Shown one piece after another: positions 20,900-29,580 of a DNA stretch of 64,000 bases. Below the pieces are notes generated by a model, which saw nothing but the letters and a program-made list of their open reading frames with translations, was not told the origin of the DNA and did not search any database. Source of the DNA: Vibrio cyclitrophicus (GTDB taxonomy: Bacteria; Pseudomonadota; Gammaproteobacteria; Enterobacterales; Vibrionaceae). Each line of letters starts with the position of its first letter. Position 1 is the first letter of the stretch. The stretch spans positions 992,001 through 1,056,000 of the forward strand of contig NZ_AP025481.1 of the NCBI RefSeq assembly GCF_024347435.1, read 5' to 3'. A program made the translations under genes and the position numbers.

Positions 20900-21122
20900 T
20901 TACGTGGGTGGGTCAGTTTTACTTCGGCGATAACGTCGATAAGTGGGTCAATTTTAAACTGGCGTTGACACAACATGAAAGCTCACATTCAAACACATAC
21001 TTTCAGATATTTAAGATTCTCAACCGCCAATAGGTTCACGCTAGCTTCTGCCCATCAACTGAAATTCAAACACCGCTCGTTTAAAAAAACAGGCCATTTT
21101 TCACATAATTTAAAATCAATTA

Positions 21123-21138
21123 TTGAACGATCGTTCAA
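21123..21138. promoter_or_regulatory. perfect TetR-type operator palindrome
   Basis: TTGAACGATCGTTCAA is a perfect 16-base palindrome of the GAACG-CGTTC kind bound by many TetR/AcrR regulators. It is 39 bases before the GST start, within the expected promoter. A shorter perfect palindrome TGGACGTCCA lies at 21151-21160, between it and the AGGAG ribosome-binding site. No TetR gene is adjacent in this window. Confidence 0.65.
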
Positions 21139-21177
21139 GTGATGTTTTAATGGACGTCCAATACAAGGAGTTACCCC

Positions 21178-21852
21178 ATGCTTAAGTTCTATTTTCACCA
21201 AACACCCAACCCAATGAAGATCGCTCTGTTTCTAGAAGAGACAGGCCTAGATTTTGAACTCGTTCCAGTTGATACCTTAAAAGGCGAGCAACACACACCG
21301 GAATATCGCTTAATAAATCCAAATGGCAAAACGCCAGCGATTGAAGATGACGGACAACGTGTATTCGACTCTAACGCTATCCTTCTTTACCTATCAGAGA
21401 AAACTGGCAAGCTAGCGGGGCAACCAGAAGACAGAGCAGAACTTCTATCTTGGATGATGTTCATCGCGAGCGGTCTTGGTCCATACTCTGGCCAATCGGT
21501 ACACTTCCGTCATGCTGCCCCTGCAGGCCTAGACTACGCCGTGAACCGTTATCTACGTGAAGCACAACGTCACTACGAAGTGTTAGAAAAGCATATGGAA
21601 GGTCGTGAGTTTTTCGTCGGAAATGAGTACACCATTGTCGATGTCGCGGCATGGGGTTGGATTGATAAAGCACCTTTCGTGCTTGGTGAAGAAGGCCTAG
21701 AACCTTACCCGAACTTAAAGCGCTGGTTTGATGCAATCAACAGTCGCCCTGCCGCACTGCGCGCTCGCGAGATTGGTAAAGGCATTGAGTTTAAAACCGA
21801 ACGTGATGAAGAAGCGAAACGAGCACTGTTTCCTTCGAATTATGCGAAGTAG
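21178..21852 (+). CDS. glutathione S-transferase family protein (YfcG-like)
   Basis: 224 residues. N-terminal thioredoxin fold with NPMKIALFLEETGLDFE, the cis-proline loop NPNGKTPAI and the glutathione-contact DSNAILLYLSE (residues 1-80), then the all-helical C-terminal domain (with YTIVDVAAWGWI, the N-capping box). It resembles the YfcG/YghU disulfide-bond-reductase GSTs. A strong AGGAG precedes ATG 21178. Probably regulated from the palindrome at 21123. It ends at a strong terminator, after which the accessory region begins. Confidence 0.9.
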   Translation: MLKFYFHQTPNPMKIALFLEETGLDFELVPVDTLKGEQHTPEYRLINPNGKTPAIEDDGQRVFDSNAILLYLSEKTGKLAGQPEDRAELLSWMMFIASGLGPYSGQSVHFRHAAPAGLDYAVNRYLREAQRHYEVLEKHMEGREFFVGNEYTIVDVAAWGWIDKAPFVLGEEGLEPYPNLKRWFDAINSRPAALRAREIGKGIEFKTERDEEAKRALFPSNYAK

Positions 21853-21898
21853 AAAAATTGATAGTTAACACTCTTCTGAGTGATAGCTAAAACTCAAA

Positions 21899-21930
21899 CA
21901 TAAAGAGCCGCTAAAAAGCGGCTCTTTATG
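21899..21930 (+). terminator. Rho-independent terminator after the GST gene
   Basis: CATAAAGAGCCGCT (21899-21912) pairs perfectly with AGCGGCTCTTTATG (21917-21930) around AAAA. The core AAGAGCCGC/GCGGCTCTT recurs at 29265-29286. Confidence 0.9.
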
Positions 21931-22175
21931 TTGAAAAGTCACAAGTTGATATTTTGTGTGGATTGATACCAAGGTTCAACATTCGTAACTATCCACTTCT
22001 CTCAAACACATTTCTGGACAAAAGTTTGCTAGTGACTTCCCTAAATTAGCAATTCATGGATAACTAAAGGTATGGTAAAGCTAGTTGTGAAGAGCTAGTA
22101 CGATGAGTAAAATCGTACTAGCAAAAAGATTGATTTATGCTTAGGTTCGTATTAAGTGTAGTTACGGTAAATCGG

Positions 22176-22987
22176 TCAAGGCAAAGTCGATACAGTGGTT
22201 TTTACAACAACCGCTGAATTTGAGAAAGAAGCTTCAATGTTACTAGCATCCAGTTCCGCAAAGTTTCTATAGCACTCTTCAAAGTGTTTATCTTCAATCA
22301 GTCTTTGCTTCGTATCTTCGGGTAAGGTAAACGTATAGCCTTCTTCTTTAACAAGCCCTAGACTTACCATGCGTTCTCCCATGTGAAATACGTTATATGG
22401 CATCCAATCTTCTTTATCTGGCACTCCAAAAGGGATTACTTCGTCGAAGAATATCCGTAAGAATTCTTTGCCTTCGTCTTTTAGATCACGAGAAAAGCTA
22501 GTCAATGTCTTTTCACGCTCTTCTTCTAGATGATTTATCAGGAGTTTTCGAGCTGCGGGATACAATTCGTATACGCTTTCAGAGGCGTTTTTATGCCCTA
22601 TTTCTCTAATGAAACCTACTTTTTCGAGGTAGTCAGCAGGTTTTTTTTCCTTTTTAAAGACACGGTTTCAGTTAGCATTTTTTTTAATAACGAGAGATCT
22701 ACATTATCTAAATGAGGAATCGCAGCTTCGATTTCTCGTTTTGATTTCAATGCTTTGCACATTGAACTCACTTTTAGCTCACATAACCAATTTATGATCA
22801 AATGAAAAAGGCAATAACATAATAGAAAGCAGATAAAAAACAATTCTTCACTTGGTAGTCCGAATAAATCCAATTCAGAACCTGTGTTCTTCCCAAGCCA
22901 ATAACAAGATAAAATAGAAAGCATAATTATTAGTGCTTCCTTCTTCGATAATCTCCGTTTTATAACAGCTATAAAATTCTCAATCAC
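22176..22987 (-). pseudogene. SieB-like (superinfection exclusion) membrane protein, split by a frameshift at an A8 tract
   Basis: Two minus-strand frames form one protein of about 270 residues. The first part (22987-22616, 123 residues) has two membrane segments (about 18-32 and 48-68) and a helix starting AIPHLDNVDLSLL. It stops just after an A8 run (22641-22648). Shifting back one base there joins it to KKPADYLEKVGFIREIG and on to YELYPAARKLLINHL, the frame whose first ATG is at 22565 and which ends at 22176. Two N-terminal membrane helices and a cytoplasmic helical/winged domain resemble SieB-type superinfection exclusion proteins. The run reads A-AAA-AAC in the upstream frame, a known slippery heptamer, so this may be a -1 frameshift, a phase-variable tract, a real lesion or a sequencing error. 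The family call is moderate. Confidence 0.55.
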
Positions 22988-23447
22988 TTTTTACTCCATT
23001 AAGATTTTTAAGATCGTGGATTCTATCATTTATTTTCAAATACGTGACTCCGTAACGAAGAACCGAAGGTTCTCCATGGCGAAAGCCAGTTGAGTTTAGG
23101 TTCGCAGAAATATCGCTTGAAAATGAGGTTAAAAATATCAAAATGTGGTGTTCATTATTCCTACTATGTAAAACCCATGAATTTGCGCTCAGAAACAGCC
23201 CTTATAGCAAGTCAAACGCTCTTAGCGAAGATTCTAGGCGGTTAATCAAGGCTATGTGATTCTATGGTTTGTAACGATTTCAGTGCGATTTACAGAGCAA
23301 AAACTAGCGAATTCATTTGAGTCAAAAAATGCACTCAGACACCCATTTTTCGTACTTTGTGAATTTTAGGTGTCAGATTATATATATTTGGGCAAAATTC
23401 ACCCACCTACTACAAACGCAGTATTGCGTTACAGTCTGTGCCGTAAA
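22988..23447. other. 460-base non-coding stretch
   Basis: No open frame of note. It contains a small hairpin GAACC-GAA-GGTTC (around 23060-23072) followed by CCATGG, then AT-rich sequence with TATATATA near 23380. The composition looks like a dispersed intergenic repeat or an old island junction, but I cannot confirm that. It would include the 3' trailer of the protease operon and the promoter region of the SieB-like gene. Confidence 0.35.
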
Positions 23448-26123
23448 CTACTCTAATGTCATGTGGAAACTTCCCACCCCACCATTTAATCCATGAATGA
23501 CTAAAAGCTTTGCATTTGCCTCACGTTTATCTATATCAAATTTATATGTCTTTTTGCCTGTATTGAAATCATCTGAAAATAAGATCTTATCATTCGAAGA
23601 TATCAGTTGAATCCTAACTCGAACATCATCCTTCTGCTTCATACTGATCAATTTGTAAGGTTCTGTGATATTAGACTGAAGCTTGTAAATTGCACTTGTA
23701 CCTTGGCTAATAAATCCTTGTGCCTTGTCATGCATACCCAGAATATTAGATTCACCTGTAAGCTTTTCAGGTGTAGCAACTTCCTCTAGTAAAAAGTTAT
23801 ATGTTCCAACTTCATCATTTATCCCATGGACAACTAACAAATACTCACCTTCATCGTAAGTTCCGAATCCAAACGTGTACTCTTTTTTTCCAGTATTAAA
23901 ATCATCAGAAAAAAGTACCTTGTCACTAGGAGAAATAAACTGATATCGAATACGGACATCATCACTTTGTTTCTGGGAAGTCAATCGATATGCAGTGTGC
24001 CCATTAGAGCGAATCTTATAGATGGCACTTGTACCTTGGCTAATATACCCTTGAGCTATATCCTGATTCCCCAAAACATTGGACTCACCAGTCAGTTGCT
24101 CTGGGGTTGCAACTTCTTCCAAAACAAAATTATATGTCCCAACTTCATCATTTATCCCATGGACAACTAGCAAATACTCACCTTCATCGTAAGTTCCAAA
24201 TCCAAGCGTGTACTCTTTTTTTCCAGTATTAAAATCATCAGAAAAAAGTACCTTGTCACTAGGAGAAATAAACTGATATCGAATACGGACATCATCACTT
24301 TGTTTCTGGGAAGTCAATCGATATGCAGTGTGCCCATTAGAGCGAATCTTATAGATGGCACTTGTACCTTGGCTAATATACCCTTGAGCTATATCTTGAT
24401 TCCCCAAAACATTGGACTCACCAGTCAGTTGCTCTGGGGTTGCAACTTCTTCCAAAACAAAATTATATGTCCCAACTTCATCATTTATCCCATGGACAAC
24501 TAGCAAATACTCACCTTCATCGTAAGTTCCGAATCCAAACGTGTACTCTTTTTTCCCAGTATTAAAATCATCAGAAAAAAGTACCTTGTCACTAGGAGAA
24601 ATAAACTGATATCGAATACGGACATCATCACTTTGTTTCTGGGAAGTCAATCGATATGCAGTGTGCCCATTAGAGTGAATCTTATAGATGGCACTTGTTC
24701 CTTGGCTAATATACCCTTGCGCTATATCTTGATTCCCCAAAACATTGGACTCACCAGTCAGTTGCTCTGGGGTTGCAACTTCTTCCAAAACAAAATTATA
24801 TGTCCCAACTTCATCATTTATCCCATGGACAACTAGCAAATACTCACCTTCATCGTAAGTTCCGAATCCAAACGTGTACTCTTTTTTCCCAGTATTAAAA
24901 TCATCAGAAAAAAGTACCTTGTCACTAGGAGAAATAAACTGATATCGAATACGGACATCATCACTTTGTTTCTGGGAAGTCAATCGATATGCAGTGTGCC
25001 CATTAGAGTGAATCTTATAGATGGCACTTGTTCCTTGGCTAATATACCCTTGAGCTATATCTTGATTCCCCAAAACATTGGACTCACCAGTCAGTTGCTC
25101 TGGGGTTGCAACTTCTTCCAGTACAAAGCTATATGTTCCAATTCCATCATTAATCCCGCGAACAACTAAACGGTATTCACCCTCATCATATGTGCCAAAA
25201 CCGAAAGTATAATCTTTTTCACCTGTATTAAAATCCTCAGAAAACAAAATTTTACCACTTGGAGATATAAAATTATATCGAATCCTCACATCATCATTTT
25301 GTTTCTTACTAACTAGTCGGTATGCCGTATGACCAAGTGAAATTATTGAAAACTCTTTTAACTCATCCCCTTCCTCCTCTGAGATTCGTCCTTCTATAAC
25401 TTTTGAGTTTACAGAATCCTGCTTTTTATTAGTTCGAATAAGCTTTGCGGGTGAAGAAGAAAATGCGGTCAAGTCAGATGATTTTTGACTAAGCAACTCT
25501 GTTTCGAATGCGAAGAATTCGACTACTGAGCGAGATAAAGCTGCAATCGTGTCCATTCTTAATACTCTACCAGTACCATCTTTAACCGAAATTAGCATTC
25601 CCATGGGATAGCTACCAACATATACAATGCTTCCACTCATGCCTTGAGATATTTCTTGATTATTGTTTTCTAACTCTACATAAAAGTAGGTATGTAAATC
25701 TTTACTAGTTATTCTCAAAGGAAATTCTGTTAGTGCCCCATTCTTTTTCCTAAAGCTTAATGTGGCGTTTTTTACGCTATCTAGTACAGTTCGAACTCTT
25801 CCACCTTCATCTTTCCATGAGCTTTCACTACATATTGATGTAGAATTTGGCGCTAACTGTAAAATAGCCAAGTCTTGAGGGTAATTTGTTAAAATAGCTG
25901 CAATAGCATCCCTTTGAAGCCTTGAGCTAACGTAAATACCGTCAGAATCGTCAACAACATGCTTTGGCGTATACACCAGACATGTATCTCCTACCTGTCT
26001 TAATAAACCCTTTCCTGAGGAAAAATCCGTTTCAACAAACACATCCGTAGCATTTGTATAAAATGAAATAACAGAAACCGATAACACCAGCCAAAGAATA
26101 AAGAATTTTTTAATATTAGTCAT
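23448..26123 (-). CDS. secreted trypsin-like serine protease with tandem beta-domain repeats
   Basis: 891 residues. A signal peptide or anchor (about 7-25) is followed by a trypsin-like domain (about 28-215) with candidate triad H55 (YTPKHVV), D84 (YPQDLAILQL) and S163 (QGMSGSIV). After a short linker come six copies of a roughly 110-residue beta-rich unit (about 240-891) that resemble PPC-type pre-peptidase domains (GHTAYRL, DDVRIRY, DEGEYLLVVHGIND). The middle four are almost identical. Acts in the periplasm or outside the cell; the triad spacing is short for classic trypsin, so activity is likely but unproven. Third gene of an operon, overlapping the preceding membrane-protein gene by eight bases. 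Confidence 0.8.
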   Translation of the reverse strand: MTNIKKFFILWLVLSVSVISFYTNATDVFVETDFSSGKGLLRQVGDTCLVYTPKHVVDDSDGIYVSSRLQRDAIAAILTNYPQDLAILQLAPNSTSICSESSWKDEGGRVRTVLDSVKNATLSFRKKNGALTEFPLRITSKDLHTYFYVELENNNQEISQGMSGSIVYVGSYPMGMLISVKDGTGRVLRMDTIAALSRSVVEFFAFETELLSQKSSDLTAFSSSPAKLIRTNKKQDSVNSKVIEGRISEEEGDELKEFSIISLGHTAYRLVSKKQNDDVRIRYNFISPSGKILFSEDFNTGEKDYTFGFGTYDEGEYRLVVRGINDGIGTYSFVLEEVATPEQLTGESNVLGNQDIAQGYISQGTSAIYKIHSNGHTAYRLTSQKQSDDVRIRYQFISPSDKVLFSDDFNTGKKEYTFGFGTYDEGEYLLVVHGINDEVGTYNFVLEEVATPEQLTGESNVLGNQDIAQGYISQGTSAIYKIHSNGHTAYRLTSQKQSDDVRIRYQFISPSDKVLFSDDFNTGKKEYTFGFGTYDEGEYLLVVHGINDEVGTYNFVLEEVATPEQLTGESNVLGNQDIAQGYISQGTSAIYKIRSNGHTAYRLTSQKQSDDVRIRYQFISPSDKVLFSDDFNTGKKEYTLGFGTYDEGEYLLVVHGINDEVGTYNFVLEEVATPEQLTGESNVLGNQDIAQGYISQGTSAIYKIRSNGHTAYRLTSQKQSDDVRIRYQFISPSDKVLFSDDFNTGKKEYTFGFGTYDEGEYLLVVHGINDEVGTYNFLLEEVATPEKLTGESNILGMHDKAQGFISQGTSAIYKLQSNITEPYKLISMKQKDDVRVRIQLISSNDKILFSDDFNTGKKTYKFDIDKREANAKLLVIHGLNGGVGSFHMTLE
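23799..25130. repeat. four tandem 333-bp repeats within the protease gene
   Basis: Units begin at 23799, 24132, 24465 and 24798 (each starts ATATGTYCCAACTTCATC) and differ by only a few bases. One diverged unit lies on each side (from 25131 and before 23799). 333 bases equals 111 codons, so copy-number change keeps the reading frame. The near-identity at DNA level shows recent amplification or ongoing homogenisation. Confidence 0.95.
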
Positions 26124-27069
26124 TTAAGTCTTCTCTAGCAATGTTAATTATTTTAATCCGCAGTAAGAAGGATATTATAAAAGCTACAAGTTGTATAAAA
26201 ACAAAAAGTACAGTGAAAGCTAATGTCGCTTCATTATCCTCAGTAATTCTATTTATAAAACTTACATCAACTTTTTGAGGTAAAGATCTGTACTTCTGAA
26301 TAAAAACCTTTCCTCCATTAGAGAAAAACACACCATTCAAGCCTTTATCATTATACTCAGCCCTTATATATCCTTTTACAGGGTTATTTTTTTCTTTCTT
26401 AAAGTAAACATAGTCTCCATTATTAAAAACTCTCGGGGAAAAGTAATAATTCGACTCAGTGATTAGCGAGTAGTCTGATATTTCCACATATCCTTCCTTT
26501 AACGTAGGAAAGTAATAATCACTAGCATCAGATATGTTTTTTCCTATTTGAACATCACCAATCAGATTGGCAGAAAAAATAGGGTTGTTTGTATCAAGCT
26601 CAACTACGATGGCAGTACAAATAGGTAAAAATTCTTTGTTAAAGTCAACAGACAAGGCACCTGAACTATATTTCGCATCTTTCCCAAGTATTTCAATAAT
26701 TAGATTTCTATCACTAAATCTAGTTATCGATACTTGTGCACCTTGATTTAAATTGAGGACTCCTTCTAGTGTTCGTGCTTGCTCTTTAATAAATTGGACA
26801 TCACCACACTCACCGACTGAAAAATTTTTCAGTAAAATATCTGATGAGTTTTTATCATTTGGAGTATATTGGAAAAACTCAGAGTTTACCTTTAATGTAT
26901 AAGATGTATTTTCCCCCAACTTACTAAACAGTAAAATTAATAATAATACAGCAAAAGAAAAAACCAGAGCTAGGAAAGTAATAACCCAAACACGTACATT
27001 TTCTGGAACTCTCTTTAGCTCCAAGTAATTTTTAATATACAACCATAAAACTCTCACTCTGGAACCCAA
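26116..27069 (-). CDS. hypothetical membrane protein with large periplasmic domain
   Basis: 317 residues, not recognised. One membrane segment near the N-terminus (about 27-51, VWVITFLALVFSFAVLLLILLF) and one near the C-terminus (about 283-308), leaving about 230 residues between them, probably on the periplasmic side, beta-rich (DVQIGKNISDASDYYF). The layout is that of a two-helix inner-membrane scaffold or transducer. It overlaps the preceding gene by 16 bases and the protease gene by eight, so all three products are made together. A role in placing or controlling the protease is inferred from this coupling only. Confidence 0.7.
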   Translation of the reverse strand: MGSRVRVLWLYIKNYLELKRVPENVRVWVITFLALVFSFAVLLLILLFSKLGENTSYTLKVNSEFFQYTPNDKNSSDILLKNFSVGECGDVQFIKEQARTLEGVLNLNQGAQVSITRFSDRNLIIEILGKDAKYSSGALSVDFNKEFLPICTAIVVELDTNNPIFSANLIGDVQIGKNISDASDYYFPTLKEGYVEISDYSLITESNYYFSPRVFNNGDYVYFKKEKNNPVKGYIRAEYNDKGLNGVFFSNGGKVFIQKYRSLPQKVDVSFINRITEDNEATLAFTVLFVFIQLVAFIISFLLRIKIINIAREDLND

Positions 27070-27734
27070 ATTAGGTATTTTTTGTTTCTAGAGCTTTTAA
27101 AAACAACATTGCTGTTCCCCGACGGGATAATTTCGCCTAACTTACATTTGAAGTTATATGAAATCTTTATTTCAGAATCAACATCAACACAATAACTATT
27201 TGTCCCACCTTCAACAATCGGTTTATACATAGGGATATTACTTGCACTATTTATATAAAAATAGCCAGTTTTAGTTGAACTATTAATTGGCATTCCCCAG
27301 GATATAGGAAATACATGCAAGAATTTCCTACCTCGTTTATCTTGCTGTTCAATATATGCAAAGGCTGTAAGTTGTTCTACAGCGTACTTAGATAGCTTTT
27401 CTCGATACTTTGAGGGGAAGGTTATTTGGTTCCAAAACGGCTCACCATTTTGAAATTTTAAAGACACTGTTGCTGAATAAATTCCATCTATCGTAGAAAT
27501 GTCAACATTGAGTTTATTTACATTTGGTGGCCTAGAGACATACAGTTCATTTATCGCAGGAGCAGAAAGCTCGCCAGTAACTTCATAGCCTATGAGTAGT
27601 CCACCAGCGACATTGACGTTTTCTGAGAACTCTTCATGTACAGATATAACCTCATACCTTTCATCATTCGACAAACTTTGGAATGACGCTATAAACAATG
27701 TAACTATCCATGTAAAACGCTTAGAGTTTTTCAT
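27054..27734 (-). CDS. hypothetical exported protein
   Basis: 226 residues, not recognised. A signal peptide (about 1-22, RFTWIVTLFIASFQSLS) is followed by a beta-rich mature domain with two cysteines (in YCVDVDS and FKCKLGE) that could form a disulfide. It is the first gene of the three-gene operon with the two-TM protein and the serine protease. It could be a substrate, inhibitor or co-factor of the protease; the sequence does not decide. Confidence 0.65.
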   Translation of the reverse strand: MKNSKRFTWIVTLFIASFQSLSNDERYEVISVHEEFSENVNVAGGLLIGYEVTGELSAPAINELYVSRPPNVNKLNVDISTIDGIYSATVSLKFQNGEPFWNQITFPSKYREKLSKYAVEQLTAFAYIEQQDKRGRKFLHVFPISWGMPINSSTKTGYFYINSASNIPMYKPIVEGGTNSYCVDVDSEIKISYNFKCKLGEIIPSGNSNVVFKSSRNKKYLIWVPE

Positions 27735-28234
27735 ATTCCTTATGCTTCTTTTATTTAACGATCCACAATTAATACCATCGTACCTTACAAATTTAGCCTA
27801 TTGTGTGAGCAATACCTAATACTGTAGATTGTGGAGGATGTACAAATTTGACCACTATGTAATCGAGATACTAATTACTGCACTAAAAAGCTGGCAGTAT
27901 CAGAGTTGAGATCAATTGTTCCATATACTCTGCCAGGTGGTTTAGATGATATTAATGACATATTGGAACGTTTAGGTTGTTAATCTCTGGGGTTATTTAG
28001 GCTCGAATTGGTCAGCTCAGAACATGCTAGAAGTTGTAGCTATGCCCCACTTCAATTTTAATTTCCGACTTCCAACATGCAGTGTAACTACGAATATGTA
28101 ATCAAGCTATTTAGTCCACTACATCCAAAACAAGTAGCTCTTCATAGGATAGAGATACTTAAATTGTTGGCTATAATTTTACGAGGAACGAACAATAGCT
28201 AACTGTTTTTGTTCCGTTTAAAGTCTTTGTTAGC
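27735..28234. other. 500-base region with a possible short coding relic
   Basis: No complete gene. On the plus strand a frame without start codon stays open for about 40 codons and ends with LPGGLDDINDILERLGC and a stop at about 27980, which reads like the tail of a lost gene. The rest is AT-rich; the promoter of the secreted/membrane/protease operon should lie just upstream of 27734. Confidence 0.35.
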
Positions 28235-28861
28235 TTACTTTCCAAACACTTCAGATTGTACCACTTGATTTCCGAATGGCATTTTAACCTTTACCCATTT
28301 ACCAAAAAAACTAAAGGCATTTTCATTGACACATGACTCTGCAATCAAGTAGCTTGAATCTGTCATCACATGGAACTCATCCTGATAGAGTGATCGGTAG
28401 CATACAGTTAAAGGCAAGATTGAAGTGTAGTAGGCTAGAGCTTTATATTCATCGGAAACTACTTCGGGTTCTTGGACTTTCAGAAGGGATATACTCTGCC
28501 CTGCACGTAGAAATGTACGATCTTCAATTTTAGTAATTAATGCCTTAACATTGCTAATATCGATGTCATTAAGTTTTGCGAATTCATTGAGAGTCTCCCT
28601 TAAACTTTTAACTTCTTTAGCCGCCAACTCAAAAGTATCGATGATAGCAGGCCCAGTACCTATATTTTCTAACGCTATTTCTATGTACTCTCCATCAGAA
28701 TGTGTGATTGAAAATTGCAACATAGGAATTAGAGATAATTTATTATGATACGATGTTGTACGTGCTTGATGTACAGTTAAAAATAGAGCGCAAACAGCAA
28801 TTACTAAACTGCATACCTCTACAACTCTCCCATTAAAAAGCTTCTTCAATTCATCAAACAC
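28235..28861 (-). CDS. hypothetical N-terminally anchored protein
   Basis: 208 residues, not recognised. One membrane segment near the N-terminus (about 13-31, VVEVCSLVIAVCALFLTVH), then a mixed domain (about 45-208) whose first part is beta-rich (MLQFSITHSDGEYIEIALENIG), as in many single-gene island proteins with an N-terminal anchor. The domain probably faces the cytoplasm given the positively charged RTTSYHNK after the helix. Stands alone between two non-coding stretches. Function unknown. Confidence 0.65.
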   Translation of the reverse strand: MFDELKKLFNGRVVEVCSLVIAVCALFLTVHQARTTSYHNKLSLIPMLQFSITHSDGEYIEIALENIGTGPAIIDTFELAAKEVKSLRETLNEFAKLNDIDISNVKALITKIEDRTFLRAGQSISLLKVQEPEVVSDEYKALAYYTSILPLTVCYRSLYQDEFHVMTDSSYLIAESCVNENAFSFFGKWVKVKMPFGNQVVQSEVFGK

Positions 28862-29264
28862 TCGAACTCCTGTAAGTTAACATTTTAATATCGTTCCAGC
28901 ACGAATTGATGCATTCAGTATACCTCAAACATACTACCTAACTAACTGAAAAATATAAATAAAAATCAGTTTAAATCTAGTTTCTGATAAAATGCCGCGC
29001 AAGCACACATAGCTTCCGATTCTAGGTACGTTATCAATCAAAAACTTCCCTTTAGTTCTCCATTATTCAATAGTTTAGAAATGGTTGAACAACATATTCG
29101 AGCGTAAGTGTGATTGAAGGTCAGTCTGCTGTGGATTAGAAAATTTAGTTACATTGTTGGAACTCTAGGCATAAGGAAAAGTAAGGCATGTTGCAGGGTT
29201 TGAAACTGAGTTAATCCCTATCTAGCTCACTTTGGGGCAATAATGTGTTTGCAAGTCCCAAAAA
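28862..29264. other. 400-base non-coding stretch left of the transposon end
   Basis: No open frame, tRNA or SRP RNA that I can recognise, and none of the common attachment genes of type I-F3 Tn7-like elements (guaC, rsmJ, yciA, ffs). It ends in the terminator at 29265. The attachment gene for the transposon, if there was one, has been displaced or is unfamiliar. Confidence 0.4.
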
Positions 29265-29286
29265 AAGAGCCGCAAAAGCGGCTCTT
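29265..29286. terminator. Rho-independent terminator just outside the transposon end
   Basis: AAGAGCCGC (29265-29273) pairs perfectly with GCGGCTCTT (29278-29286) around AAAA, preceded by an A-run. No gene visibly ends into it. Its stem is the same as the core of the GST terminator at 21899-21930. Confidence 0.8.
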
Positions 29287-29301
29287 GATTTTCAAACTAT
29301 T

Positions 29302-29410
29302 TGTAGAAACAACCATAAAGTGATATTTACGATTTCTTTTAGTTCAATAGCTTACTTAAAAAGCAACCATATGTTGATATCGCCTAAAACAACCATAAGT
29401 TGATATTTTC
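29302..29410 (+). mobile_element. right end of a Tn7-like transposon (type I-F CAST-like TnsB sites)
   Basis: Three direct copies of a TnsB-type site read inward to the right: CAACCATAAAGTGATATTTA at 29310, CAACCATATGTTGATATC at 29364 and CAACCATAAGTTGATATTTT at 29390. The terminus is TGTAGAAA at 29302-29309. Site spacing is 54 and 26 bases. From memory this sequence, order and spacing match the right end of the Vibrio cholerae type I-F3 CRISPR-associated transposon Tn6677 closely. The five bases outside (CTATT, 29297-29301) would be one half of the target duplication. The element extends to the right; the other end and the tns genes are not in the window. Confidence 0.85.
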
Positions 29411-29580
29411 GTGAAAATCATTAAACATGAAACATCCCAAGGTAAGAAAATTACTTACCAAAAACAAAGTTCGAATTTTTGCTACATCTTTAGTGTCACC
29501 TATAACTTCTCTGGCCTTTCGGTTTCAGTATTCTAAGACAACTCTTTTATCTCTTGTCAATTCAATCCCAACTTAAATTC

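Noticed and set aside
21929..21955. Sequence TGTTGAAAAGTCACAAG followed by TTGATATTTT after the GST terminator looks like another TnsB-type terminus.
   Set aside because: It aligns with the 29302 end only with a gap and several mismatches, and no second or third site follows at the expected 54 and 26 bases. It also reads as a simple CACAA/TTGTG inverted repeat. Treated as chance unless alignment shows otherwise.
23967..25169. Four identical 67-codon plus-strand frames spaced 333 bases apart.
   Set aside because: They are antisense shadows of the protease repeat units, with no ribosome-binding site or coding character of their own.
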